DNA of 64,000 bases, taken from NCBI RefSeq assembly GCF_025234635.1, contig NZ_JANIEG010000008.1. The stretch is one strand, 5' to 3'. Position numbers and translations under genes: made by a program. Under the pieces are notes generated by a model. That model ran no database searches and was not told the DNA's origin. It saw nothing but the letters and a program-made list of their open reading frames with translations. Below, piece after piece: positions 17,026 through 25,597 of the stretch. Position 1 is the first letter of the stretch, and the number at the start of each line of letters is the position of its first letter. The stretch is from Exiguobacterium profundum. GTDB lineage: Bacteria > Bacillota > Bacilli > Exiguobacteriales > Exiguobacteriaceae.

Positions 17026-17843
17026 CGACGAACCGCTCCTTTCGCACCCCAGTCACGTGTGACGACCATGACAAGAACCATCGCCAAGATGAGGAAGACG
17101 GCAATCGTCGAGCCCATCCCCCAGTTTTGTGTGACAAGGAATTGTTGTTCAATCGCTGTACCGAGTGTGATGACCCGGTTCCCGGCGATGAGTCGGGTGA
17201 TCATGAAGAGCGATAATGCCGGAATAAAGACGATTTGAATCCCTGACTTGACGCCGTCAAGCGTCAACGGGAAGATGACACGTCGGAATGTCGTCCAGTT
17301 CGATGCACCTAAATCACGGGATGCGTAGACGAGTGATGGCGGTAACTTCTCAATGGCGTTGTAAATCGGCAAAATCATGAACGGGATGAAGATGTATACC
17401 GAAACAAAGACGAAACTGAAATCGGTGAATAGAATCTGTTTCGTCCCAATACCGATGGCTTCTAAAAATTGATTCGTAATCCCGTACGTCCCAAAAATTC
17501 CAAGGAACGCATACGCCTTTAACAACAAGTTAATCCATGACGGCAGCAAGATGAGTAAGAGCCAAAGCTGTTTATGCTTCGTCTTCGTCAACAAGTATGC
17601 CGTCGGATACCCGACGAGTAACGAGAAGAACGTAATGAGAAACGCATACCAGAACGACGAGAGCGTCATCGACAAATACGTCGACGTGAAGAACGTCTGA
17701 TAGTTTTCTAAACTCAAATTCCCATCGATATCAAAAAAGGAATAATAGACGACGAGGACGAGTGGTGCGATGACGAACAAGGCGATCCAAATCCAATAGG
17801 TCGTCAAATATACCGTCTTTGCGGTCTGATTAGTTTGATTCAT
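17022..17843 (-). CDS. potB: Polyamine ABC transporter permease PotB
   Basis: This 273-residue permease has about six membrane segments and the EAA loop PPSLVYASRDLGAS. The start is taken as ATG at 17843, preceded by GAGGAGG; longer in-frame reading runs into potA without a ribosome site. Even so it overlaps the potA end by 14 bp. It pairs with PotC to form the channel. Confidence 0.9.
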   Translation of the reverse strand: MNQTNQTAKTVYLTTYWIWIALFVIAPLVLVVYYSFFDIDGNLSLENYQTFFTSTYLSMTLSSFWYAFLITFFSLLVGYPTAYLLTKTKHKQLWLLLILLPSWINLLLKAYAFLGIFGTYGITNQFLEAIGIGTKQILFTDFSFVFVSVYIFIPFMILPIYNAIEKLPPSLVYASRDLGASNWTTFRRVIFPLTLDGVKSGIQIVFIPALSLFMITRLIAGNRVITLGTAIEQQFLVTQNWGMGSTIAVFLILAMVLVMVVTRDWGAKGAVRR

Positions 17844-18936
17844 AAGGGACCTCCTCGTAGGATTCGAGACGACGGTCAAATTCTTCTTCTGTTTCACCTA
17901 GTCGCATGACGTGAATCGCTTCTTCGTCAAACGTCAATCCGATTTTTGATCCGACGATTGATTTCTTCGTCGAGTGGACGAGCCATTCGTTTCCTTCTTG
18001 GTCATAACAGCAAATCTCGTAGTGGACACCTCGGAACAATTGAGAATCGACGTCGACAACGAGTTTTGCTGCATCGACCGATGTCATCTCTAAGTCTTCC
18101 GGACGAATGATGACCTCAACTTTTTCATTGCGGTCAAATCCTTGGTCGACACAGTCAAACGTTTTACCAGCAAACGTGACGACATTGTCTTCCGGCATGA
18201 CACCCGGCACGATATTGGATTCACCGATAAAGTCTGCAACGAAACGGTTGATCGGTTCATCATAAATATCAGTCGGTGTCCCACTCTGAACAATTTTCCC
18301 GTTGTTCATGACGAAAATCTCATCCGACATGGCGAGCGCCTCTTCTTGGTCGTGTGTGACGAAAATAAAGGTAATGCCAAGACGTTGCTGTAACTCACGA
18401 AGTTCATATTGCATCTCCGTACGAAGTTTCAAGTCTAAGGCAGAGAGCGGTTCATCAAGGAGAATGACCTCCGGCTCATTTACGATTGCGCGGGCGATGG
18501 CGACACGTTGGCGCTGTCCACCTGACATCTCATCGATTTCGCGCGAGCCGTATCCTTCTAAGTTAACAAACTTGAGAGCCTGCTCCACTTTCGCTTTCAC
18601 ATCTGCTTCCTTCAATTTTTTAATCCGGAGACCGAATGCCACATTCTCAAATACGTTTAAATGAGGAAACAGCGCATAATCTTGGAACACGGTATTCACT
18701 TGTCGTTTATTAGCCGGCACATCGTTGATTCGTTTCCCGCTGAAGTGAATACCTCCTTCGGTCGCATCGGTAAATCCGGCGATGAGACGCAAAATCGTCG
18801 TCTTCCCACATCCCGATGGACCGAGAAGCGTATAAAACTTCCCACGCTCAATCTCAAAACTAATATCTTCAAGGACGACTGTGTCGTCGTAACGCTTTGA
18901 CACGTGGTCAAAGCGAATAATTGTCTCTGCATTCAT
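17830..18936 (-). CDS. potA: Polyamine ABC transporter ATPase PotA
   Basis: This 368-residue ATPase has Walker A GPSGCGKTT, the Q-loop region VFQDYALFPH, signature MSGGQRQRVAIARA, Walker B VILLDEPLSALD and the switch histidine THDQEEA. A C-terminal TOBE-like regulatory domain follows from about residue 240 (PEDLEMTSVD). It powers polyamine import. It is the first transporter gene after the regulator, 21 bp downstream of it. Confidence 0.93.
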   Translation of the reverse strand: MNAETIIRFDHVSKRYDDTVVLEDISFEIERGKFYTLLGPSGCGKTTILRLIAGFTDATEGGIHFSGKRINDVPANKRQVNTVFQDYALFPHLNVFENVAFGLRIKKLKEADVKAKVEQALKFVNLEGYGSREIDEMSGGQRQRVAIARAIVNEPEVILLDEPLSALDLKLRTEMQYELRELQQRLGITFIFVTHDQEEALAMSDEIFVMNNGKIVQSGTPTDIYDEPINRFVADFIGESNIVPGVMPEDNVVTFAGKTFDCVDQGFDRNEKVEVIIRPEDLEMTSVDAAKLVVDVDSQLFRGVHYEICCYDQEGNEWLVHSTKKSIVGSKIGLTFDEEAIHVMRLGETEEEFDRRLESYEEVPYESN

Positions 18937-18957
18937 GCTGTTTCCTCCTCTGTTGAC

Positions 18958-19497
18958 TTATAAATATGAATGGGTCGCGACGATGAGACATTCACTCTCT
19001 CCATCGTTATCGTTGACGAGTTGATGCGAATCTGAGGCGACATAATAAAGGGTTTCCCCTGTCTTGGCAAAATATGTGTGGTTCCCTAATTTCAAGGCAA
19101 TTTTGCCGGACAAGACGTATACGAGCGTCTCCGAACGTGAAGGCTCATATTGTTTGAACTCTCCATGTTTGAAAAATGTGACCAGAATCGGCTCCATCTC
19201 TTTTTCATTCGATTCCGGGATGAGCCATTCTGTCCGATATTTGCGTTCTTCATCCGTATAGATGGTGCGATCGTCAACGGTGTACACCACTTTTTGATTC
19301 AACTCTTCATCGAAAAACTCTTTCGGGGAACTCCCGAGGACATTCAATAAATCGAATAACGTTTCTAGTGAGGGAGAGCTTAAATCCCGCTCAATTTGAG
19401 AAATATATCCTTTACTCAAATCGGTACGTTCCGCCAACTCCTCTTGGGTCAATCCTTTTTTGATCCGGAGCCGCTTAATGTTTTGACCTACTTCCAA
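18958..19497 (-). CDS. XRE/cupin regulator of the pot operon
   Basis: This 179-residue regulator joins an N-terminal helix-turn-helix (GLTQEELAERTDLSKGYISQIERDLSSPS) to a C-terminal cupin barrel (YEPSRSETLVYVLSGKIALKLGN), the architecture of PuuR-type regulators that sense polyamines or related small molecules. The start is taken as TTG at 19497, because AAGGAGG lies 10 bp upstream of it and inside any longer reading. Position at the head of potABCD suggests autogenous control of polyamine uptake. The effector is not shown by sequence. Confidence 0.85.
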   Translation of the reverse strand: MEVGQNIKRLRIKKGLTQEELAERTDLSKGYISQIERDLSSPSLETLFDLLNVLGSSPKEFFDEELNQKVVYTVDDRTIYTDEERKYRTEWLIPESNEKEMEPILVTFFKHGEFKQYEPSRSETLVYVLSGKIALKLGNHTYFAKTGETLYYVASDSHQLVNDNDGESECLIVATHSYL

Positions 19498-19545
19498 CGA
19501 CTGAACGCCTCCTTCTTGTTTAGTGAAACATGAGTTCAACTAAAG

Positions 19546-19568
19546 AAAGTTTATCTATACTATACTTT
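19546..19568. promoter_or_regulatory. Candidate operator for the pot regulator
   Basis: AAAGTTTA and TATACTTT, an inverted repeat with one mismatch and a 7-bp spacer, lie about 25 bp downstream of the pot promoter. A second imperfect repeat (TTTAGT...ACTAAA, 19519-19544) lies closer to the gene. Both are plausible binding sites for the XRE/cupin protein. Confidence 0.35.
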
Positions 19569-19591
19569 AAAACAAACTATTAGCGACCTTC

Positions 19592-19619
19592 ATTATAACG
19601 AATTGTTGAGGAATTGCAA
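19592..19619 (-). promoter_or_regulatory. Promoter of the regulator-potABCD operon
   Basis: Minus-strand TTGCAA (19614-19619), 16 bp, and a perfect TATAAT (19592-19597) upstream of the XRE/cupin regulator. No promoter-like sequence is evident between the genes of the operon. Confidence 0.65.
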
Positions 19620-19620
19620 T

Positions 19621-19648
19621 AAAAAAATCACGCCCCAAGGACGTGACT
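19621..19648 (-). terminator. Terminator of yfhH-yfhJ
   Basis: Minus-strand AGTCACG and CGTGATT arms followed by seven T, just after the yfhJ stop codon. Confidence 0.7.
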
Positions 19649-19917
19649 CAGTGTAAATTCCGTTTAGACATCAAATGCTTGAACTTTTCGTTTTTCGTTT
19701 GGAACAAATGGAGCTGCGCCCCGTATGCATCAATCTGTTGAATGACGTATTGGAACGCCTTTGCCTCTCCCGGATACGGTTCGCCCGCCTTGGCAAGTGA
19801 GGTCTCAAAATCTTCCCATAACACTTCGACCCACGTCACCGCTTCTGAATCGTTCAAGACGTCATTCTTCTTTTTTAAAATGACCGCGAGCCGTTCGTAT
19901 TGTTCGTTCCGGTTCAT
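19648..19917 (-). CDS. yfhJ: YfhJ family (WVELL-type) small protein
   Basis: This 89-residue protein has the family segment WVEVLWEDFETSLAKAG near residues 25-41 and YGAQLHLF near residue 70. It is helical, soluble and of unknown function. The start ATG at 19917 overlaps the yfhH stop codon by 4 bp and follows GGAGGTGA. Proximity to yfhH matches the B. subtilis yfh region. Confidence 0.75.
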   Translation of the reverse strand: MNRNEQYERLAVILKKKNDVLNDSEAVTWVEVLWEDFETSLAKAGEPYPGEAKAFQYVIQQIDAYGAQLHLFQTKNEKFKHLMSKRNLH

Positions 19918-20228
19918 CGCTTCACCTCCGACAATTCTGAGAGCGGGATGGCCCGTTCTGTCATCTCGCCTTCAAACGTCCCCCAGCCCATGACACCGTT
20001 GACGAATTTCAAGCGAAACGGACGGTCATTGTAATTGACGACATATGTTTCACCTGGACGAAACGATGATGGGTCAATCAAATAGCTTTCGGCAATCGCA
20101 ATCCGTCGAAGGACGACTTCGATTTCGCTGACCATGCCCATCTGTTCAGCTTTTCGTTTCCGTTCATGTAATGCTTGAATCTCTTGCTCTAACTCATATT
20201 TCGATAAGTCACTTAACCGCTTTTCCAT
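19914..20228 (-). CDS. yfhH: YfhH family protein (DUF1811)
   Basis: This encodes 104 residues: an N-terminal helical hairpin (LSKYELEQEIQALHERKRKAEQ) followed by a small beta domain (PGETYVVNY, GVMGWGTF) that resembles an SH3-like barrel. Function is unknown. The ATG at 20228 is preceded by GAGGTG; a GTG three codons earlier overlaps that site. It is next to recX in B. subtilis, but here the ABC exporter operon and lactate permease lie between. Confidence 0.8.
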   Translation of the reverse strand: MEKRLSDLSKYELEQEIQALHERKRKAEQMGMVSEIEVVLRRIAIAESYLIDPSSFRPGETYVVNYNDRPFRLKFVNGVMGWGTFEGEMTERAIPLSELSEVKR

Positions 20229-20275
20229 ATCGTTCACCTCGATGTAAGCGTATCAGATTTTACGAAAAAAGAAAA

Positions 20276-20301
20276 AGACGAGACTGAGTACGTGACTCAG
20301 T
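20276..20301 (-). terminator. Terminator after rtcB
   Basis: Minus-strand ACTGAGT-CACGT-ACTCAGT hairpin followed by CTCGTCTTTTTC, overlapping the rtcB stop codon. It closes the exporter-rtcB operon. Confidence 0.55.
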
Positions 20302-21475
20302 TCGCCTTGAAGTTGTAAAGTGGCTTGATGATTTGATCGATTTGAACGGCCGGTTCGATATAACGAACAATTTCTTTCATCGACTTATACACAAATGGTG
20401 ATTCATCGATTGTCGATGGGCGAACTGATGTCGACCAGACACCTTCCATCGAACGTTTGAATTCTTTGAAATCGACGCGTTTCCGCGCGGCCGACCGAGA
20501 CATGATCCGACCTGCGCCGTGTGGACCCGAGAAGTTCCAGTCTGGATTCCCTTTCCCCGTACAGATGAGCGAACCGTCTCGCATGTTCATCGGAATGATG
20601 ACTCGCTCTCCTTCTTGAGCGGAGATGGCCCCTTTTCGCAGGATCATCGCATCATGATCGATATAGTTATGGACGGTGTCGAATTGATCGACGATGTTCC
20701 AATTCATCGCTTCGACGATCACATCCGTCATCGCACGACGGTTCGCCGCCGCGTATTGTTGAGCGATGCGCACGTCATGCATGTAATCGTCCATATCCGC
20801 TCCCTCCACATAAGCCAGGTCTCGAAATGGTTTCCGTGACGCACGCTCTGTTTCCAGATAAGCCGAGATTTCTTGTTGTCGACCTAAGGCTTTCAAACGC
20901 TCAATTTCTTCTTTTACATCATGTGTTTCCATCATGTGTTGAATCGCTCGCTCCTGATAGTGATCGGCAATCTGTACCCCAAGATGGCGCGAACCGGAAT
21001 GAATGACAAGAAACGTACGTCCCGAGTCATCTCGGTTCACTTCAATAAAGTGGTTCCCCGAGCCGAGCGACCCGACCGAGCGCAAGGCTCGGTCGAGTTT
21101 ATACGGCGCTCGCACCTCTTCTAATGGAAGTTCAGATGCGTATGGATGAACCTTCTCCCGAATGTTCATCCCGCTCGGTACGAGTTCACGAATGAGGTCA
21201 TCGAGTCGTTGAAAATCGATCCGCTTGGCTTTGATCTCCGTACAAAGCATCCCACACCCTAAATCGACACCGACCAGGTTTGGCACGACTTTGTCTTGAA
21301 TCGTCATCGTCGTTCCAACGACCGATCCTTTCCCCGCATGCATGTCCGGCATGATTCGAATCGATGCCCCTTGTGTGAACGGTTGGTCGAGCAATGTTTC
21401 AATTTGATTCCGCGTCATATCATCGATTCGTTCGTTAAACACTTTGGCGCGGTTATATTTCCCCTTGATTTCCAT
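20297..21475 (-). CDS. rtcB: RNA-splicing ligase RtcB
   Basis: This 392-residue RNA ligase joins 2',3'-cyclic phosphate or 3'-phosphate ends to 5'-hydroxyl ends using GTP and Mn. Metal ligands are visible in GVDLGCGMLC and GSGNHFIEV, and in HSGSRHLGVQ; the histidine that is guanylylated lies in GPHGAGRIMSR. Length is typical of bacterial RtcB. It starts 9 bp after the stop codon of the ABC exporter gene with no terminator between them, so it is the last gene of that operon. Bacterial RtcB acts in repair of cleaved tRNA or rRNA, which here would be expressed together with an exporter. No archease or RtcR gene is present. Confidence 0.9.
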   Translation of the reverse strand: MEIKGKYNRAKVFNERIDDMTRNQIETLLDQPFTQGASIRIMPDMHAGKGSVVGTTMTIQDKVVPNLVGVDLGCGMLCTEIKAKRIDFQRLDDLIRELVPSGMNIREKVHPYASELPLEEVRAPYKLDRALRSVGSLGSGNHFIEVNRDDSGRTFLVIHSGSRHLGVQIADHYQERAIQHMMETHDVKEEIERLKALGRQQEISAYLETERASRKPFRDLAYVEGADMDDYMHDVRIAQQYAAANRRAMTDVIVEAMNWNIVDQFDTVHNYIDHDAMILRKGAISAQEGERVIIPMNMRDGSLICTGKGNPDWNFSGPHGAGRIMSRSAARKRVDFKEFKRSMEGVWSTSVRPSTIDESPFVYKSMKEIVRYIEPAVQIDQIIKPLYNFKAN

Positions 21476-21484
21476 GTGACCTCC

Positions 21485-23530
21485 TTAACTGATGGCTTGT
21501 TGTTTACTCTGTAATTCATGCATTCGGGCGTAGACACCACCATACTCGATGAGTGACTGGTGATTGCCTCGCTCAATGATTCGTCCGTGGTCGAGAACGA
21601 GAATCTGGTCCGCTTCTCGAATCGTCGAGAGTCGGTGCGCGATGACAAACGTCGTCCGACCGTACGTGAGCGTCTTGAGCGCATCCTGAATCAATGCCTC
21701 CGTCTCCGAGTCGACGCTCGCTGTCGCTTCATCGAGGACGAGGATGGCCGGGTCAAAGACGAGGGCGCGTGCGAAACTGATCAGCTGTCGTTCTCCACTC
21801 GAGAGTGAAGCTCCACGCTCGATTACCGGCTCATCGATGCCTTGCGGTAGCTGCTTCACGAAGCGGTCTGCCCCGACAGCTGTGAGTGCTTTCCATACCT
21901 GTTCGTCCGTAATCGTCTCATCTCCAAGCGTGACGTTCGTCCGAATCGTTCCAGTGAATAGGAACGGGTCTTGTAAGACGATCCCGAGATGGTCTCGTAC
22001 CGCCTGCGTCGGTAGTTTAGTCACGTCCATGCCATCGATTCGAAGGACTCCGGCCGAGGGGTCATAGAAACGCATGAGCAAGTTCATGATTGAACTCTTC
22101 CCGCTTCCGGTATGCCCAACGAGTGCGACCGTCTCACCAGGAGCGGCGTGTAGTTCAATCTGTTGCAACACCGGTTTCCCTGCTTCATAACTGAAGGTCA
22201 CGTCATCAAAGACGACATCCCCTTTAAAGCGTGGAAGACGTTCTGATGAGACCGGTTCCCCTTTCTCGTCGAGCAGTTGGAACATCCGGTCGGCCGAGAC
22301 AAGCGCTTGTTGGAGTGGTGACAATTGGTTCATGATCTGTGTCACCGGCTCAAAGATCCGCGAGACATAGTCGATATACGCATACAGAATCCCCAGTGTC
22401 AGGACACTTCCCGTACCGAGCGTTTGTGCCCCGACAAACCAGATGAGTAAGGCGAGCGCCATGTTTCGGAAGAAGTTGACGAGATTGTGGCTCATCAACG
22501 CATCCAATTTCAACAACTTTCGTCTCGTTTGGAAGTTGTCGCTGTTCTTCTCATTGAACTCGTCATAAACGAGATTTTCGCGGACGTATGATTGAATGAT
22601 TGGCATCGTTTGAATGCTCTCATTCAACTGCGCGTTCATATCCGCGACGAGTGCGCGGACACGGAAGTTATTTTTTGTCGAGAAACGTTGGAACAACTTG
22701 ATCCAGACGATGACGACCGGGATGATAATGAGTGAGACGAGCCCTAGACGCACGTCTAGGAAGAACATCGCAATGAGTACCCCGATCATCATGACGACAC
22801 TTTGGAAGACGCGAGCAAGCACTCCTAAATACAGGTCGCGAATCGTCTCTGTGTCATTCGTGACACGACTGACAATCTTCCCGATTGGTGTCTGGTCAAA
22901 ATAGCGTACCGGAATCGTTTGGAGATGCTTCATCACATCAAGACGCATCGTTTTGACAATTTTATGCGCCGACCGTTGTAGGAGCATCTGTTGTCCCCAG
23001 TTCAATCCGGCCGCAAATAGTAACAGGACGACGTACAATCCCGATAAGAGAAGGACAGCTCGTAAATCCGTTTGATAGAACTGGAACACGTCGGTCGACG
23101 AGAGCGAGACAATATTGTCATATGTCGCCGTCTCGTCTCCTCTTGAAATCGTCAGCACGTCGCCTTCGACTTCACGGACGCCTCCGCTTATAACCGCATC
23201 AGGTACGAGATAGTAACCATCGGTCGTTTGTACGATCGAGACCGGCTGAATCACCTCTTGGTCATCTAGTCTCGTTTCTTTCTCATAAGAATCTCCATTA
23301 AAGGAAACACTACCGCCGGATTCGACTTGAACCCAGTCACGTTCGATGGCGACGATATGCTCATCGATAATGATTTTGGCGATATACGGCCCGGCAAGTT
23401 CTGCACCGACCGCTAAAAAGAGTAATGTCAGTCCGAGGAAGATGGAGCGCTTCACTTGCTTGGCATAACCAACGAGTGAGCGGATCGTCTTCTTCCGGCG
23501 GACCGGATCTAATTCATATTGATCGATCAT
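21485..23530 (-). CDS. Heterodimeric ABC exporter subunit, BmrD type
   Basis: This 681-residue subunit has six membrane segments with a large insertion of about 120 residues after the first one (residues 50-165, including VQVESGGSVSFNGDSY), expected outside the membrane, as in B. subtilis BmrD. The ATPase domain has Walker A GHTGSGKSS, an altered signature LSSGERQL and an intact Walker B ILVLDEATASVD with glutamate. The start ATG at 23530 follows AAAGGGGGAA. It starts 22 bp after the partner gene. The pair would form one canonical and one degenerate ATP site, used for drug export. Confidence 0.85.
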   Translation of the reverse strand: MIDQYELDPVRRKKTIRSLVGYAKQVKRSIFLGLTLLFLAVGAELAGPYIAKIIIDEHIVAIERDWVQVESGGSVSFNGDSYEKETRLDDQEVIQPVSIVQTTDGYYLVPDAVISGGVREVEGDVLTISRGDETATYDNIVSLSSTDVFQFYQTDLRAVLLLSGLYVVLLLFAAGLNWGQQMLLQRSAHKIVKTMRLDVMKHLQTIPVRYFDQTPIGKIVSRVTNDTETIRDLYLGVLARVFQSVVMMIGVLIAMFFLDVRLGLVSLIIIPVVIVWIKLFQRFSTKNNFRVRALVADMNAQLNESIQTMPIIQSYVRENLVYDEFNEKNSDNFQTRRKLLKLDALMSHNLVNFFRNMALALLIWFVGAQTLGTGSVLTLGILYAYIDYVSRIFEPVTQIMNQLSPLQQALVSADRMFQLLDEKGEPVSSERLPRFKGDVVFDDVTFSYEAGKPVLQQIELHAAPGETVALVGHTGSGKSSIMNLLMRFYDPSAGVLRIDGMDVTKLPTQAVRDHLGIVLQDPFLFTGTIRTNVTLGDETITDEQVWKALTAVGADRFVKQLPQGIDEPVIERGASLSSGERQLISFARALVFDPAILVLDEATASVDSETEALIQDALKTLTYGRTTFVIAHRLSTIREADQILVLDHGRIIERGNHQSLIEYGGVYARMHELQSKQQAIS

Positions 23531-23552
23531 GAGAGATTCCCCCTTTCCCGGA

Positions 23553-25277
23553 TTACTCCGTCTCTCCTTGTCGAATAAATTGTTCATAGTACCAACCGTG
23601 TCGTTCCATCAGTTGGTCGTGGGTGCCGCGCTCGGTGACTCGTCCGTCTTGAAGGACGAGAATTTGGTCGGCATGTGCCACCGCAGAAAGACGGTGCGCC
23701 ACGATAAAGGTCGTCTTCGCCTCACGGCTCGTGCGGACCGAATCGATTATGCGTGATTCCGTTTTCGCATCGACCGCTGAGAGCGAATCGTCAAGAAGCA
23801 GAATCTCAGGATTTTTCAGTAAAGCACGTGCAATTGATAATCGTTGTTTTTGTCCACCTGACAGCATGACCCCTTGCTCCCCAACGACGGTATCGAGACC
23901 GTTCTCCAAGTGTTCGATGTCTGTATCGAACGCCGCGAGGTGAATGGCTCTGTCGAGTGCTTCATCCGAGACATCATCGACTCCGAAACGAATGTTATCA
24001 CGCACCGTTTTCGAGAATAGGAGGTGCTCTTGTGACACATACCCACTCCAGCCACGGACCGTTTCAAGTTTAATGTCCGAAATCGGCACCCCGTTCACGA
24101 GAAGGGAATCGTCGATCGGATACTCCCGGAGCAATTGACGTAACAACGTCGTCTTCCCAGCTCCAGTCGGTCCGACAATCCCAATCGTCTCACCACGCGA
24201 GACGTGCAGGACGATGTCTTCTAACGACTCCCGATTCGAGTTTGGATAACGGAATGAGAGCGATTTGAAGGTGATTTTCTCTGGTACATCGATGTGAACC
24301 GTTCCGGTTGACGAAACGTCCGGTACCTCATTCATCGTTGTCTCAATCCGTTCCAAGCTCGCCGTTCCTCGTTGGACGACGTTGATGAGTTCCCCGAAGG
24401 CATACATCGGCCAAATCAACATCCCTAAATAAATGTTGAAGGAAACGAGTTGACCGAGCGTGATGTCGTTCGTAAAGACGAGATACGTCCCGAACGAGAG
24501 TCCGATCAAATAGCTGAGTCCAACGAGTAATTTGATAACCGGCTCAAACAAGACGTCAATTTTAGCGACATGCATGTTTTTCGCCATCACGTCATCCGTG
24601 ATGTCATCAAATTTTTTCGTATCCGCCTCTTCTTGGACGAAGGAGCGGACGACCCGAAGACCAGAGATGGATTCAACGACTTGGTCGTTCATCACGCCGA
24701 ACGAATCTTGGGCTGCCGTGAAACGTGTATGAATCTGACTCCCAAGTTTATTCATCGACCAGGCGAGAATCGGCATCGGCAAAAGTGCTGCGAGCGTCAA
24801 CTTCCAATCGATGAACACGCCCATAATCGTCAAGGCGATGAGCGTCATGTTGAACGAGTCGACTAATGTCATGACCCCAAATCCCGCTGTCCGCTCCACC
24901 GCTTTTAAGTCATTCGTCGCAAGTGCCATCAAGTCACCTGTGCGATGTTGTTGATAGAAGCGCGGTGTTTGTTTGAGGAGGTGACCAAAGAAGCGACCTC
25001 TCAATTTCTTTTCAAGTAAAAAGGCTGTCCCGAAGAGTCGGGCAATCCACAAGTACGACATCACGTACGATAACACCATAATGCCGAGTAGCGACGATAC
25101 AATCAGAATCAATCGCTCTGTCGTCAAACTTCCTTCACGAATCGCATCGATCGCCTGACCAATAATCCAAGGCGGCAGCATATCTACAACCCCTGTGATG
25201 ATCAGTAAAATGATCGCAATCACATACGTTCGTTTCTGTCTTTTAATAAACCAATCCAATTGCTTAATCAGTTTCAT
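23553..25277 (-). CDS. Heterodimeric ABC exporter subunit, BmrC type
   Basis: This 574-residue half-transporter has six membrane segments and an ATPase domain with Walker A GPTGAGKTT and signature LSGGQKQR. Walker B reads ILLLDDSLSAVD, in which aspartate replaces the catalytic glutamate. That degenerate site is the mark of the BmrC partner in heterodimeric multidrug exporters, while the downstream subunit keeps the glutamate. The start ATG at 25277 follows GAAGGGGGAA. It lies 40 bp after a strong attenuator hairpin, so expression is likely controlled by early termination. Confidence 0.87.
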   Translation of the reverse strand: MKLIKQLDWFIKRQKRTYVIAIILLIITGVVDMLPPWIIGQAIDAIREGSLTTERLILIVSSLLGIMVLSYVMSYLWIARLFGTAFLLEKKLRGRFFGHLLKQTPRFYQQHRTGDLMALATNDLKAVERTAGFGVMTLVDSFNMTLIALTIMGVFIDWKLTLAALLPMPILAWSMNKLGSQIHTRFTAAQDSFGVMNDQVVESISGLRVVRSFVQEEADTKKFDDITDDVMAKNMHVAKIDVLFEPVIKLLVGLSYLIGLSFGTYLVFTNDITLGQLVSFNIYLGMLIWPMYAFGELINVVQRGTASLERIETTMNEVPDVSSTGTVHIDVPEKITFKSLSFRYPNSNRESLEDIVLHVSRGETIGIVGPTGAGKTTLLRQLLREYPIDDSLLVNGVPISDIKLETVRGWSGYVSQEHLLFSKTVRDNIRFGVDDVSDEALDRAIHLAAFDTDIEHLENGLDTVVGEQGVMLSGGQKQRLSIARALLKNPEILLLDDSLSAVDAKTESRIIDSVRTSREAKTTFIVAHRLSAVAHADQILVLQDGRVTERGTHDQLMERHGWYYEQFIRQGETE

Positions 25278-25316
25278 GACTGATTTCCCCCTTCCGCCTC
25301 ACCCATCCAAGCACGC

Positions 25317-25366
25317 AAAAAAGCGCACTCCACCTGATTGTGCAACCAATCAAATGAAGCGCGCTT
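25317..25366 (-). terminator. Attenuator upstream of the BmrC/BmrD-type exporter
   Basis: Minus-strand hairpin with a 9-bp outer stem (AAGCGCGCT with AGTGCGCTT, one G-U pair) and a 6-bp inner stem (TGATTG with CAATCA), followed by six T (25317-25322). It lies between the leader ORF and the exporter start codon, inside the transcription unit, so it acts as a conditional terminator. Confidence 0.8.
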
Positions 25367-25429
25367 GAAGTAGTCTTCAGTCTTTTGCATGGTCAGGGAA
25401 AGGACACTACCCCTATCCAGCTGCCAATG

Positions 25430-25495
25430 TCACGCAGTTAAATACGAGTAGCCATATGATGTTTTGAGTGTGTTTGTGAGTGCAATGTTGTTCAT
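25430..25495 (-). CDS. Leader peptide of the exporter-rtcB operon (21 residues)
   Basis: A short ORF of 21 codons starts at ATG 25495 (an ATG directly before it at 25498 is also in frame) and ends at TGA 25430-25432. GAGAGGAG lies 8 bp before the ATG, a strong ribosome site with no other gene to serve. The peptide begins MNNIALTNTL and ends YGYSYLTA, with three tyrosines close to the C-terminus. It is followed 63 nt later by a terminator hairpin. The layout matches the translated leader bmrB ahead of B. subtilis bmrCD, although the peptide is shorter. Ribosome stalling on it would prevent the terminator from forming; the alternative structure was not resolved. Confidence 0.65.
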   Translation of the reverse strand: MNNIALTNTLKTSYGYSYLTA

Positions 25496-25537
25496 CATTC
25501 TGGCTCCTCTCGTTTCATAGTTTTAAAATCTACTCAA

Positions 25538-25567
25538 ACCTTAGCAGACTGTTCTGAAAATTGTCAA
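25538..25567 (-). promoter_or_regulatory. Candidate promoter of the leader-exporter-rtcB operon
   Basis: Minus-strand TTGACA (25562-25567) is followed after 18 bp by TAAGGT (25538-25543), a weak -10. It lies about 40 bp upstream of the leader ATG. Confidence 0.4.
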
Positions 25568-25597
25568 CATTATTCTGTAAAAAAACTGTAACTTGAT

